In this document: positions 1 to 7,281 of the stretch, piece after piece
Layout of the letters: every line of letters begins with the position of its first letter
How positions within the stretch are numbered: the stretch's first letter is position 1
NCBI GenBank assembly: GCA_015222405.1
Contig: JADFVG010000055.1
Span: 1 to 13,037 of the forward strand
DNA from: Chloroflexota bacterium
Lineage (GTDB): Bacteria > Chloroflexota > Dehalococcoidia > E44-bin15
DNA length: 13,037 nt
Reading direction: 5' to 3'
Translations under genes and position numbers: made by a program
The notes under the pieces: model-generated
The model's database searches: none
The model's input: only the letters and a program-made list of their open reading frames with translations
What the model was told of the DNA's origin: nothing

Positions 1-1980
1 CATTTTGACTCCTCCTCTTTTGTCTACGGGCTGGACGAGTGGTGGCCGTCAAACTACACCCCGGTTATCTTCCTGATCCAGCTTGGGAGCAAGCTTGTTC
101 CTGCCTGGCTAATCCAGAAGGCGATTCTGTTCTTGGCTTTCTTTTTCGCCGGATTGGGTGCTCACCGGCTCTTCCCCTATAGAGGGTCAGGGGCGTACTT
201 CGCCGGTTTGCTTTATATGATGAATCCGTTTACCTACGCTCGGTTCCTGGCGGGACACTGGGGGCTCTTGGTAGCCTACGCCGTGACCCCCTTTGCCATT
301 AAGGCATTTATTGAGCTGCTGGAAAGGGGAGGGAAAAGGGATGTGATAAAAGTGGTATTGCTTTCCACGCTGGTGGGGATTGTCCTGGTACACGGCTACT
401 TCCTGCTTTTCCTAGCCTTCCTCGTCATCTTTTTGGTTCGGGTGATAACGAAGCGCAGGGAGCCAACGGTGCTTCTCCACGCCTCTAAATGTATGGGGAT
501 AAGCGTAGCAATATACTTAGCTCTGAGCCTTTACTGGCTAGTTCCCTATCTCACTGCCAGCAAGACGCTGATCCAGGGGATAGGCCCCGAAGACCTTCTT
601 TTCTTCGCTCCCAAGGCTGTCTCAGGTTTTGGGACAGCCTTTGATGTCGCCTCCATGCATGGATTCTGGAGGGAAGGCTATCTATATACCAAAGACATCC
701 TGCCTGTTTGGTGGCTTCTTTTCGCCTTCATACTCTTGCTTGCTGTGTATGGATTTTTGGTCAAATATCGGCATCAGAGATTGGGGTGGGTGGTGGTGTC
801 CTTCGCTGTGCTGGGGGTGGTCAGTTACCTTCTGGCACTGGGAGCAGCTAGCGATTTAACACGTGCTCCCTTTGAGTGGGCTTATGAGCATATACCCTTC
901 TTTCGCGGATTCAGAGATTCCCAGAAGTTCGTCGCTTTGCTCTGCCTCGCCTATGCTTTCCTAGGTGGCTTGGGGGTGCGGGAGATCATTAAGCCTTTAA
1001 GGCGACTTAAGCTTAAACGGAAATTGCCTGTGGCAGGGGTGATGACGCTGGCGATTATGCTGGTCTTGAGCCCCATCGCTTACTCCTTCTCCATCTTTGG
1101 CTTTCAGGGACAACTGGGAACCACAGATTATCCCCAGGAGTGGTACGAGGTGAATGAATACCTGAATCAGGACGAAGAAGATTTTCAGGTTTTATTCTTG
1201 CCCTGGCATCTTTATATGGACTTTAGCTGGCTTCCCAATAGGGATAAGAGGCTGTGGAACCCGGCATTGCAATTCTTCGATAAGCCTATTATCGCAGGGG
1301 ATAACATCGAGCTTCCCGATCTCTATTCTCAGGTCGAATATCCGGTAAGCAAATATGTGGAGTTTCTGCTGGACAACAGAGACGATATAGAAAACGTGGG
1401 CGAGCTCTTGGCCCCACTCAATGTAAAGTATATCATCCTGGCACACGAGGCGGATTATGAGGCCTATGATTTCCTCTATCGGCAGGCGGATTTAGCTGTG
1501 GGGCTGGAAAGACAGGGCATTACCCTGTTCGAGAACCTCCACCCCAGGGCTAAGATCTACGGGGTTGATAGCGTTGTTCATATCGAAAACCTGGAGCAGT
1601 ACCTGGAGCTGAGCAAAACTCAGGACGTGATGGAACATCTCTACCTGCTGGGGAGTGGCAATAGCGGCGGTGAGGCTTCCACAATGGAAGTTGTGGAATT
1701 CGAAAAGGAGAGCGCGGTCAAATACCATGTTCAGGGGAGTCGAAGGGAGTACCTGGTGTTCACCGTTTCCCGTAGGGCGAGCACTGAGCACTGGGAGTAT
1801 GATGGCCAGCAGGCGATGAAGAACCTGGGATTCATGCCCGCCTTTGAGTCCGACGGCGATGGCGGTGAGCTAACCTACACCAGGTTTTACCGTGTCCATC
1901 TCCCGTGCTACATTATCTCTCTGGTAACCCTGGCAGTGGTGGTGGGGCTCTATTTCTTCCCCAAGCCCAAAAGACGATGA
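1..1980 (+). CDS. Polytopic membrane protein, GT-C/YfhO-like (5' end outside window)
   Basis: The frame is open from base 1, so the true start lies to the left; 659 codons are visible before the TGA at 1978-1980. An internal TTG at 133 is not a credible start, because coding sequence continues upstream of it. I see about nine hydrophobic segments in the first ~370 residues, then a long hydrophilic region (roughly bases 1110-1890), then one last membrane span and a positive tail ending PKPKRR. This layout, a multi-span N-terminal half plus a large extracytoplasmic domain, is known from GT-C lipid-linked glycosyltransferases and YfhO-like proteins. A loop rich in Asn-Pro-Phe-Thr-Tyr and Gly-His-Trp (about 223-265) looks conserved. 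A role in transferring sugars to cell-envelope glycans is inference; no substrate can be named. It converges on the Sir2 gene with only 20 bp between the two stops. Confidence 0.75.
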   Translation, partial: HFDSSSFVYGLDEWWPSNYTPVIFLIQLGSKLVPAWLIQKAILFLAFFFAGLGAHRLFPYRGSGAYFAGLLYMMNPFTYARFLAGHWGLLVAYAVTPFAIKAFIELLERGGKRDVIKVVLLSTLVGIVLVHGYFLLFLAFLVIFLVRVITKRREPTVLLHASKCMGISVAIYLALSLYWLVPYLTASKTLIQGIGPEDLLFFAPKAVSGFGTAFDVASMHGFWREGYLYTKDILPVWWLLFAFILLLAVYGFLVKYRHQRLGWVVVSFAVLGVVSYLLALGAASDLTRAPFEWAYEHIPFFRGFRDSQKFVALLCLAYAFLGGLGVREIIKPLRRLKLKRKLPVAGVMTLAIMLVLSPIAYSFSIFGFQGQLGTTDYPQEWYEVNEYLNQDEEDFQVLFLPWHLYMDFSWLPNRDKRLWNPALQFFDKPIIAGDNIELPDLYSQVEYPVSKYVEFLLDNRDDIENVGELLAPLNVKYIILAHEADYEAYDFLYRQADLAVGLERQGITLFENLHPRAKIYGVDSVVHIENLEQYLELSKTQDVMEHLYLLGSGNSGGEASTMEVVEFEKESAVKYHVQGSRREYLVFTVSRRASTEHWEYDGQQAMKNLGFMPAFESDGDGGELTYTRFYRVHLPCYIISLVTLAVVVGLYFFPKPKRR

Positions 1981-2000
1981 GGCTTCAAATGCCCTCTCAA

Positions 2001-2699
2001 TTACGCATTCATGAGTTGCTTTAACTGAGCAACTGCTAGGGGCAGCACCTCTCCTGTGCTTTCCTCAAAACGCAGATGAGTAACTCGGTCGAATGGGGTT
2101 TCACCCCTGTTGATGATTACCAGCCGAGCCCCGGACTGGAGGGCCACCCGGGGTATGTCGGCAGCGGGGGTGACAACGAGGCTGGAGCCGGCAACCACGA
2201 AAAGGTCGCATTTTTGTGAGTGCCAATGAGAAGCGGACAGTTCCTTCTGAGGCAGGGATTCGCCGAAGTTAACCACGCTGGTAACCAGCTTGCCGCCGCA
2301 GGAACAAGCATCTAGGCCTGTGGACTTGTCCACCTTCGCCTGGCAGCGAGTGCACCGTAGCTTGGCGATGTTGCCGTGCAGTTCGGCCAGCAAATCGGGG
2401 CGGATCCCCGATTGTAAATGGAGGTTGTCCACATTTTGTGAGATAAGGAAGCTCAGCTTGCCCAGTTCTTGTAGCTCAACAATAGCCATGTGCCCCACAT
2501 TAGGCTCGACTGAGGTCCAGTCTCGCATTGGAGTAGGAAGCCCCTTCGCCTGCCGCGTCCAAATGCCATCCGGCCCCCGGAAATCGGGGAGACCTGATTC
2601 CGTGCTGATGCCAGCACCGGTGAAGACCACCATGTGTTTTGACTCAAACATCCACTGAGCTAGGGTCTTAATCCGCTGGTCAAAGTCCGGCAACACCAT
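2001..2699 (-). CDS. Sir2-family NAD-dependent protein deacylase (sirtuin)
   Basis: This 232-residue cytoplasmic enzyme would remove acyl groups from lysines using NAD+. The NAD-binding signature TGAGIS with LPDFRGPDGIW lies at residues 27-47, QNVDNLH at 88-94, and the catalytic His at 108 in ELHGN. Four zinc-ligand cysteines (116, 119, 132, 134) form a CxxC-x12-CxC ribbon, followed by NFGESLP, GSSLVVTP and a late VIINRGE that complete the Rossmann fold. An upstream in-frame ATG at 2798 would add 33 residues, but the ATG at 2699 is chosen. It has AGGAGGA 3-4 bases upstream, fits the family's usual N-terminus, and the putative promoter -10 (2743-2748) lies between the two ATGs. The length is normal for a bacterial sirtuin. 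It is divergent from the solute-binding gene. The sirtuin call is firm; its target proteins are unknown. Confidence 0.95.
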   Translation of the reverse strand: MVLPDFDQRIKTLAQWMFESKHMVVFTGAGISTESGLPDFRGPDGIWTRQAKGLPTPMRDWTSVEPNVGHMAIVELQELGKLSFLISQNVDNLHLQSGIRPDLLAELHGNIAKLRCTRCQAKVDKSTGLDACSCGGKLVTSVVNFGESLPQKELSASHWHSQKCDLFVVAGSSLVVTPAADIPRVALQSGARLVIINRGETPFDRVTHLRFEESTGEVLPLAVAQLKQLMNA

Positions 2700-2710
2700 G
2701 CTTCCTCCTA

Positions 2711-2734
2711 AGAAAAAGGGATTCAAACTCCCTT
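2711..2734 (-). promoter_or_regulatory. Terminator-like hairpin in the sirtuin leader
   Basis: On the minus strand AAGGGA (2734-2729) and TCCCTT (2721-2716) can form a 6-bp stem with a 7-base loop. A T-rich run follows (2711-2715) and then the AGGAGGA ribosome binding site. It sits between the predicted transcription start and the start codon. It could be an attenuator, a stabilising leader hairpin or chance; the stem is short. Confidence 0.25.
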
Positions 2735-2742
2735 GTGCTTCC

Positions 2743-2771
2743 ATTTTACGCCAGTGGCTATCAAGTGGCAA
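2743..2771 (-). promoter_or_regulatory. Sigma70-like promoter for the sirtuin gene
   Basis: On the minus strand there is a -35 TTGCCA (2766-2771), a 17-base spacer and a -10 TAAAAT (2743-2748). Each box matches consensus at five of six bases. Transcription would begin near 2735, about 36 bases before the ATG at 2699. The -35 overlaps one of the repeated AGTGGCAA boxes. Confidence 0.6.
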
Positions 2772-2808
2772 CATACCACGCAGCGAGGGCAGTGGCAAAT
2801 TAGGGCTG

Positions 2809-2838
2809 TTGACTGGGAGGTTGCTTTTCGGGAATAAT
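2809..2838 (+). promoter_or_regulatory. Sigma70-like promoter for the solute-binding lipoprotein
   Basis: A -35 TTGACT (2809-2814), an 18-base spacer and a -10 AATAAT (2833-2838) give a good match to the sigma70 consensus. Transcription would start near 2845, leaving a leader of about 23 bases that carries the AAGGAGG site at 2856-2862. Confidence 0.6.
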
Positions 2839-2867
2839 ATCCCCAGCGGAAGGCAAAGGAGGTTCTA

Positions 2868-4055
2868 GTGAAGAGATGGTCATCGATAGCAGCAGTTGTT
2901 GCTTTGTGCTTGGCGCTGGTCATAGGTGCTGCTTGTGGTGGTGGGGAGGAGGAAGTAAAGAGGGTGAAGCTTGGCTTCGCTGCGCCGATGTCGGGCATGC
3001 TTGGAGCCTTTGTTGGCCTTCCGGCGAGACAAGGGATTAATTTAGCTTCTGAGATGATCGGCGAGTTTACTGTGGCTGGCGAGCGCTACCGCTGGAAAGT
3101 TATTTCCATGGATAACGGGTACACTACCGCCGGCGGGGTGGCGACGGCTACCAAGTTCATCTTTGAGGATGGGGTGAAGTTCATGCACCAGACCGGTGCC
3201 GATGCCGCACTTGCTGCCCAGCCTATATGCGAGGAGAAAGGGGTGATGCTTTCCATATCGGGCGCTGGCATGGAGGCCTTTGGCCCTGATAAGCACCACA
3301 CCTTTCAGTTCTCTCCAACCTATATGGTGCACACGCCGGTCCTTTTCCAGTGGCTGACCGCAGCCCACCCCGAGGTGAAAACTGTGGCTATAGCCATGGG
3401 TGAGGACAGAACTGGCCATGAGATTGCGGATGCCGCCGTCGCCGCGGCCGAGTATTCTGGTCTCGAGGTGGTAACTGTAGACTACTACTCATTACAGACG
3501 ATGGAGTTTTACCCTGTGGCAACCAGCCTGGTGAGCAAAGAGCCTGACTTTTTTATAGGCAATCCTCTGATATTGAAAGCTATGAGGGAAATAGGCTGGG
3601 ATGGCCTTGCTGCCTTTCACGGGTGGAGCAGAGTAACGGCCGCGCAAGCAGGGTGGGACAATGTCCAGGGCTTGCTGGTCTATCAACCAAACCCGTTCGG
3701 AGAAGAGTTGCCCCAGGAGGTGAAGGATTTCGCCGCTGAGTACCAGGCACGGTATGAGGGCCAGGAGTTCACCATGAGCTCATACTACTCCGCGACCATA
3801 CTCTATGTCATGACCGAAGCTCTGAAGAAGGCTGGCACTGTGGATGATGTGGACAAGATCATGGATGTCCTTGAGACCGAGACCTTTGACACCTGGCTTG
3901 GGCCCTTAAGCTTTGGAGGTCAGGGGCTTATAGGCAGTGACAACCTGTTAATGTGGCCGGCGCCGATCGCAGAGATCAGTGATCACGATTATCATATGAT
4001 ATTTGGGATGCTGGCAGACGAAGCAGAGGCATTAGCAGTGGAGGTCTATAAGTAG
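2868..4055 (+). CDS. Branched-chain amino-acid-type ABC transporter substrate-binding lipoprotein
   Basis: This 395-residue periplasmic-binding protein (type 1 fold, Peripla_BP_6/LivK-like) would capture a solute for an ABC importer. The N-terminus has a Lys/Arg start, a hydrophobic stretch and a lipobox ending GAAC, so Cys23 would be lipidated. The mature protein opens with an acidic linker and the family-typical LGFAAPMSG. GTG at 2868 is the start: AAGGAGG (2856-2862) sits five bases upstream and the signal peptide begins right there. Ligands in this family range from branched-chain amino acids to amides, urea and aromatic acids, so the true substrate is not predictable. No permease or ATPase gene adjoins it on either side, which is atypical; the partner genes must lie elsewhere or the protein acts as a receptor. 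It is divergent from sirtuin. Confidence 0.9.
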   Translation: MKRWSSIAAVVALCLALVIGAACGGGEEEVKRVKLGFAAPMSGMLGAFVGLPARQGINLASEMIGEFTVAGERYRWKVISMDNGYTTAGGVATATKFIFEDGVKFMHQTGADAALAAQPICEEKGVMLSISGAGMEAFGPDKHHTFQFSPTYMVHTPVLFQWLTAAHPEVKTVAIAMGEDRTGHEIADAAVAAAEYSGLEVVTVDYYSLQTMEFYPVATSLVSKEPDFFIGNPLILKAMREIGWDGLAAFHGWSRVTAAQAGWDNVQGLLVYQPNPFGEELPQEVKDFAAEYQARYEGQEFTMSSYYSATILYVMTEALKKAGTVDDVDKIMDVLETETFDTWLGPLSFGGQGLIGSDNLLMWPAPIAEISDHDYHMIFGMLADEAEALAVEVYK

Positions 4056-4065
4056 CGGGGGCTGC

Positions 4066-4190
4066 TTAAAGAAGGTGTCTTGGCGTAGGCGTTGGTGTGG
4101 ATGTGCTCTCTTCTTCTCCCCGCAACAGGCCAACGTTGATAACAGCAGGATGGCCAGAAGCGCCAATACAATGAGCTTCTTGGCCTTCAT
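4066..4190 (-). pseudogene. Frameshifted remnant of a lipoprotein gene, paralogous to the downstream-numbered lipoprotein gene
   Basis: An ATG at 4190 follows a good ribosome site (AAGGAG, seven bases upstream) and opens a lipoprotein signal peptide, MKAKKLIVLALLAILLLSTL, then ACC. The DNA of this stretch is closely similar to the start of the gene at 4250-5482, including 21 identical consecutive bases (4135-4155 against 5433-5453). Just after the lipobox cysteines the open frame becomes implausible. A one-base shift instead restores a normal lipoprotein linker, GEEESTSTPTPTP, that then stops at 4066-4068. I read this as a decayed tandem copy that lost its body and acquired a frameshift. Read straight, frame 0 encodes a 52-residue peptide ending at 4032, overlapping the end of the solute-binding gene. 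A functional short lipoprotein cannot be excluded. Confidence 0.6.
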
Positions 4191-4249
4191 CTAGTATCTC
4201 CTTAGGTAGCTGCGGCCAATTTGAACTCACACTTCTGACTATCGTGAGC

Positions 4250-5482
4250 TTAGTCCAGAAATCCGAAGCTGTTAATTATGGTATCGAATGTGGATTCGTA
4301 TTCGTCCCGAAGCGAGGTCGAGGCAGCACAAGTAATGACATAAGCGAAGCCATCTTTCACCAAGAAGAGCTCCTCAACAGTTATCCAGACGCCGGCTGGC
4401 TGCTTATATTCGAAGACCTGCCTTATCGCACTTACTCCGCCCACCGTCACTGTCTCCTCGGTCACCTGGGCATATGCTTGCAACTCCTTCTCACTTGCCT
4501 TCCATTCGATAAACGCGTTCCATAAGGTTTCCCGTGTGGAACCCTTGGATAGAGCGACGGTTGCACCCCACCAGCCGCCCCACATTTGTTCCCCGGGGTG
4601 GGAGCGCGGACTCACCAAATTCAACATTAGGTCAGGCTCTTCTTTCAGATACCAGTCTTGGGGACACCAGATAGAGAACCCGTTAGTTTCATCTGTATGG
4701 CTCAGATATCCGAACTCTGACATTGCGGCAGGGGTAGGCGTGGGCTCCTCCCCGGTTGGCTCGGTAGAAGGGGGATAGACATAGCCTCCGATGTAGTGAA
4801 GCGACAGGGGCAAGGCGGCTTGGTCTATAGTCTCCGCCAGATACTCAGCTAACCAGCAGCCTAGGGGAGTAATCTCAAGAACGTCGATGGCTCGTTCCGT
4901 TATTTGCACTTGAACCAGTGCATCATCTCCAATGAAGATGCCTACAGTCTCGCCTATGTGGCGTTGGGTAAACGGGCCAAGGAGGTCTGCACCTGTCTTG
5001 CTAAACCTTATGTCTAGATCGGCGTAACAGGCCCAGGGCTCAGCCGGCCGGTAATAAAATAGACGACACTCCAAGAGATACACTCCAGTGAGCGGCATTA
5101 TCTCTTCATCGGGCCCCATGACCTCAGCGATTACCCACTGACTACCTGTGCGCTCACGAATATTGAACTGCGCGGTGTTGCCAACCATCTCGCGGGCTTC
5201 CGCGATGTCCTTGATATCGGGTAGGAATATCGAGATACGGTCGTCTCCTATTCTTTCAATGACCACTGGCTGGCCGAAAGCATAGGCATAGACACGTTCC
5301 TTGATGATATCCTCAATCTCGTCAAGAGCCTTTGCGGGTGTCGTATCCCCTGTGCCTTCGAAGTCAACCTCATACACAAGGTAAGCCCCGGGCTCAGGCG
5401 TCACCTCTTCTCCGCCATCCCCACAGGCGAACGTTGATAACAGCAGGATGCCCAAAAGCGTCAATATGATGAGTTTCTTCAC
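4250..5482 (-). CDS. Lipoprotein with SecD-like periplasmic domain and C-terminal PsbP-like domain
   Basis: This is a predicted 410-residue envelope lipoprotein. Residues 1-20 are a signal peptide with a lipobox ending TFAC (Cys20). Residues ~34-232 resemble the SecD periplasmic head. Signs are YLVYEVDFEGT, a KALDEIEDIIKERV helix with GQPVVIERIGDDRISIFLP, KDIAEAREMVGNTAQFNIRE, then IRFSKTGADLL and a IFIGDDALVQVQITE strand. The SecD transmembrane channel is absent, so it is not a translocase. A Thr/Pro/Glu linker (~236-252) leads to residues ~258-410, which look like a PsbP-type fold (GFSIWCPQDWYL near 268, AYVITC near 380). GTG at 5482 is chosen over ATGs at 5560 and 5524: the signal peptide starts there, and the predicted promoter lies on top of the upstream ATGs. 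The ribosome site (GGAAGG) is rather distant, about 12 bases. The function is unknown. Confidence 0.75.
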   Translation of the reverse strand: MKKLIILTLLGILLLSTFACGDGGEEVTPEPGAYLVYEVDFEGTGDTTPAKALDEIEDIIKERVYAYAFGQPVVIERIGDDRISIFLPDIKDIAEAREMVGNTAQFNIRERTGSQWVIAEVMGPDEEIMPLTGVYLLECRLFYYRPAEPWACYADLDIRFSKTGADLLGPFTQRHIGETVGIFIGDDALVQVQITERAIDVLEITPLGCWLAEYLAETIDQAALPLSLHYIGGYVYPPSTEPTGEEPTPTPAAMSEFGYLSHTDETNGFSIWCPQDWYLKEEPDLMLNLVSPRSHPGEQMWGGWWGATVALSKGSTRETLWNAFIEWKASEKELQAYAQVTEETVTVGGVSAIRQVFEYKQPAGVWITVEELFLVKDGFAYVITCAASTSLRDEYESTFDTIINSFGFLD

Positions 5483-5519
5483 TTTCGTTTGCTGCCTTCC
5501 TTCTTTGCCACCTGTTAGT

Positions 5520-5548
5520 AACATACAGCAGGGTTCTATGCATGTCAA
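5520..5548 (-). promoter_or_regulatory. Sigma70-like promoter for the SecD/PsbP-like lipoprotein
   Basis: On the minus strand there is a perfect -35 TTGACA (5543-5548), a 17-base spacer and a -10 TATGTT (5520-5525). The predicted start near 5513 gives a ~30-base leader before the GTG at 5482. It also rules out the longer reading frames that begin at 5560 or 5524. Confidence 0.6.
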
Positions 5549-5639
5549 GCTGTGGAGCACTGGTGTCGTTGCGCTACCAAGTTGGCGGGGGCGGAGGGTG
5601 GCAATAAAATAGGTCTAAAAGGCAATGCAGTTTGCATAA

Positions 5640-5653
5640 TTGCTACGTAGCAA
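5640..5653. repeat. Perfect 14-bp palindrome
   Basis: TTGCTAC and GTAGCAA abut without a loop, and an A-run follows on the plus strand. Immediately before it (5622-5643) lies an imperfect inverted repeat, GCAAT...ATTGC with inner GCA/TGC. A loopless palindrome is more like a protein-binding site than a terminator. No regulator gene is nearby. Confidence 0.4.
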
Positions 5654-5866
5654 AAAAACCAATAAACCAAGATTCCAAGAGGCATTAGGTGAAGTAGGCG
5701 CTTATTGAATGGCCTGATACACCTGCTGAGCTTTGATACCGTGATAGTTAGCGCCTCGAGTAGAATTATAGGAAATGACCAGTAGCTTGTCACTTGCAGA
5801 TTGCCTTGAACGGTGGACTGTTGGTAAAGTGGTAACGCAGTCTCAAGCAAAAGACAAAATCCGTAG

Positions 5867-5944
5867 TGGCAGCGACTGGATTCGAACCAGTGACCTGCCT
5901 AATTGAACTAAAGGCCACTTTGTTTAACCGCTGTGTCCTCGTTC
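5867..5944 (-). other. tRNA-like relic (3' half recognisable)
   Basis: Read on the minus strand, the 3' part looks like a tRNA: variable-loop-like AGGTC, a T arm ACTGG-TTCGAAT-CCAGT (5891-5875) with perfect stem, then CGCTGCC and A. Upstream, AGCGGTTAA resembles a D loop, and the total of ~78 bases is tRNA-sized. The 5' acceptor strand that should read GGCAGCG is missing, and the anticodon arm is two bases too long and mismatched. A GGCAG segment just before the T arm can instead pair with CTGCC (hairpin 5868-5899). I regard it as a degenerate tRNA or a leftover att-like tRNA end, not a working gene. Confidence 0.35.
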
Positions 5945-6055
5945 AAAATAAAGAAGAACGACATGATATGCTCCATACGATGAGGCAAGCAGTTGTGGCC
6001 TGTTATCATCTCCGCTTCTTAATCACATCTTCACGGTTCGAAGCCACTCTGATTC

Positions 6056-7270
6056 CTAATAAATAACCCGCTCACCTATCAGGCTTTTGATCTCCTCGTC
6101 GCGCATGCCGAGGAGCTCGCCAAAGACATACTGGTTGTGTTCACCAAAAAGTGGGGCCCGGGGGCCGATCCTGGCCGATGTCGCCGAGAACCTCCACGGG
6201 GGACTGACCACAATGTGTTTCCCGCCGTCTATGTGGTCAACCTCGGTGAAAAGACCTCGTTCTTTGAGATGCGGGTCCTGGTATAGTTCCTCGCTATTGT
6301 AGGAAGGCACCGCCGCTACTCCTACCTTCTGGAGGATATCCATCACCTCGTGATGCGTGTGACCGATTGTCCACTGCCGAATCAGCCTATCCAGCTCCTC
6401 TTCATTCTGCTTACGGGAGTAGACGTCGCAGAATCTGTCATCATCGACCCATTCCGGCTCGCCAATTGCCTCACAGAAGGCCTTCCATTCCTCATCGCTC
6501 GAGACCACGATGCTTACCCATTTGTCATCTCCCTTGCAGCGGTAGCAATTATGGGGAGCCATGATGTCATCGCGGTTTCCGCTGCGAGACTGAACTCTCC
6601 CATTCATGAAATAGTCCATAAGCACCTCGCCAATAAGAACGCTTGTGGCCTCGGATGATGAAAGGTCTATGTGCTGCCCTTCTCCTGTTCTCTGCTTGTG
6701 ATTGAGGGCAGCCAGGATAGCAAAGGCAGAGGTAGTGGCACTGATGAGGTCGATCTCGCCATACATTTGAGCTGGAGCCCCGTCAGGGTAACCGGTTATG
6801 CAAGATATACCGCCGAGGGCAGCAAAGCTGGGTGCATAGCCCACATAAGTGCGCTCAGGGCCGTGGGCACCGCGGGCTGATGAAGAAAGGTAGATGATGT
6901 CGGGCTTGACCTCTTGCAGCGCCTCGTAGCCTAGACCTAGCCTCTCCATCACCCCAGGGCGCATGTTCTGGGCGACAACGTCGCAGACCTTAACAATTCT
7001 TTTCGCCAGTACCACCGCCTTGGGCTTTGTTAGATCTAGTGTTATCCCAAGCTTGCCCATATTCATATCATTAAACACTGATGATTGATTCAGTCCTGTA
7101 AACCTACCGCGTGTCGTCAGGGAGATCATTCTTGAGTGGTCAGGTCGCCTGTTGCTCTCGACGTGAATGGCTTCAGCCCCCATATAAACGAGGAGGTCTG
7201 TGGCATAGGGTCCTGCCCAGGCAAAGGTGAAATCAGCGATCCTTATCCCTTCTAAAGGCCCTCCGGTCAT
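6056..7270 (-). CDS. Family III CoA transferase (CaiB/BaiF), second gene of pair
   Basis: This 404-residue cytoplasmic enzyme would transfer CoA between carboxylic acids through aspartyl-CoA thioester chemistry. The N-terminal LEGIRIADFTFAWAGPYAT, the GITLDL strand near residue 75 and the late HHEVMDILQKVGVAAVPSYN match the CaiB/BaiF family. The predicted nucleophile is Asp174 in GEIDLISATTS; it is followed at the correct distance by the ILAAL helix and the RTGEGQHIDLS stretch. The length is typical. ATG at 7270 has AAAGGAGG five bases upstream. The gene starts 11 bases after the stop of the preceding transferase, so the two are co-transcribed. Tandem family III transferases can form hetero-oligomers, as in benzylsuccinate metabolism; whether this pair does so, and on which acids, cannot be told from sequence. 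Confidence 0.9.
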   Translation of the reverse strand: MTGGPLEGIRIADFTFAWAGPYATDLLVYMGAEAIHVESNRRPDHSRMISLTTRGRFTGLNQSSVFNDMNMGKLGITLDLTKPKAVVLAKRIVKVCDVVAQNMRPGVMERLGLGYEALQEVKPDIIYLSSSARGAHGPERTYVGYAPSFAALGGISCITGYPDGAPAQMYGEIDLISATTSAFAILAALNHKQRTGEGQHIDLSSSEATSVLIGEVLMDYFMNGRVQSRSGNRDDIMAPHNCYRCKGDDKWVSIVVSSDEEWKAFCEAIGEPEWVDDDRFCDVYSRKQNEEELDRLIRQWTIGHTHHEVMDILQKVGVAAVPSYNSEELYQDPHLKERGLFTEVDHIDGGKHIVVSPPWRFSATSARIGPRAPLFGEHNQYVFGELLGMRDEEIKSLIGERVIY

Positions 7271-7281
7271 GCAAGCCTCCT

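Larger units (their letters stand above)
5549..6055. other. Gene-poor intergenic region with palindromes and a tRNA-like relic
   Basis: About 500 bases lie between the lipoprotein promoter and the end of the CoA transferase gene. Open frames exist on both strands (5545-5850 minus, 5866-6066 plus), but neither has a ribosome site or recognisable protein features. The stretch holds a palindrome cluster at about 5622-5653 and a tRNA-like structure at 5867-5944; otherwise I see nothing in it. Confidence 0.6.

Noticed and set aside
2290..2658. 122-codon plus-strand frame
   Set aside because: Antisense to the sirtuin core motifs; a shadow of that gene.
2700..2798. N-terminal extension of the sirtuin
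   Set aside because: The ribosome site and the predicted promoter support the start at 2699; the extension would not be transcribed in full.
4226..4248. CTCAC/GTGAG inverted repeat after the SecD-like lipoprotein gene
   Set aside because: Only five base pairs with a 13-base loop and no T-run, so not convincing as a terminator.
5545..5850. 101-codon minus-strand frame
   Set aside because: It overlaps the lipoprotein promoter, lacks a ribosome site and has no protein-like composition.
5866..6066. Plus-strand frame beginning MAATGFEPVT
   Set aside because: This N-terminus is the usual artefact of translating the opposite strand of a tRNA T arm; no ribosome site.
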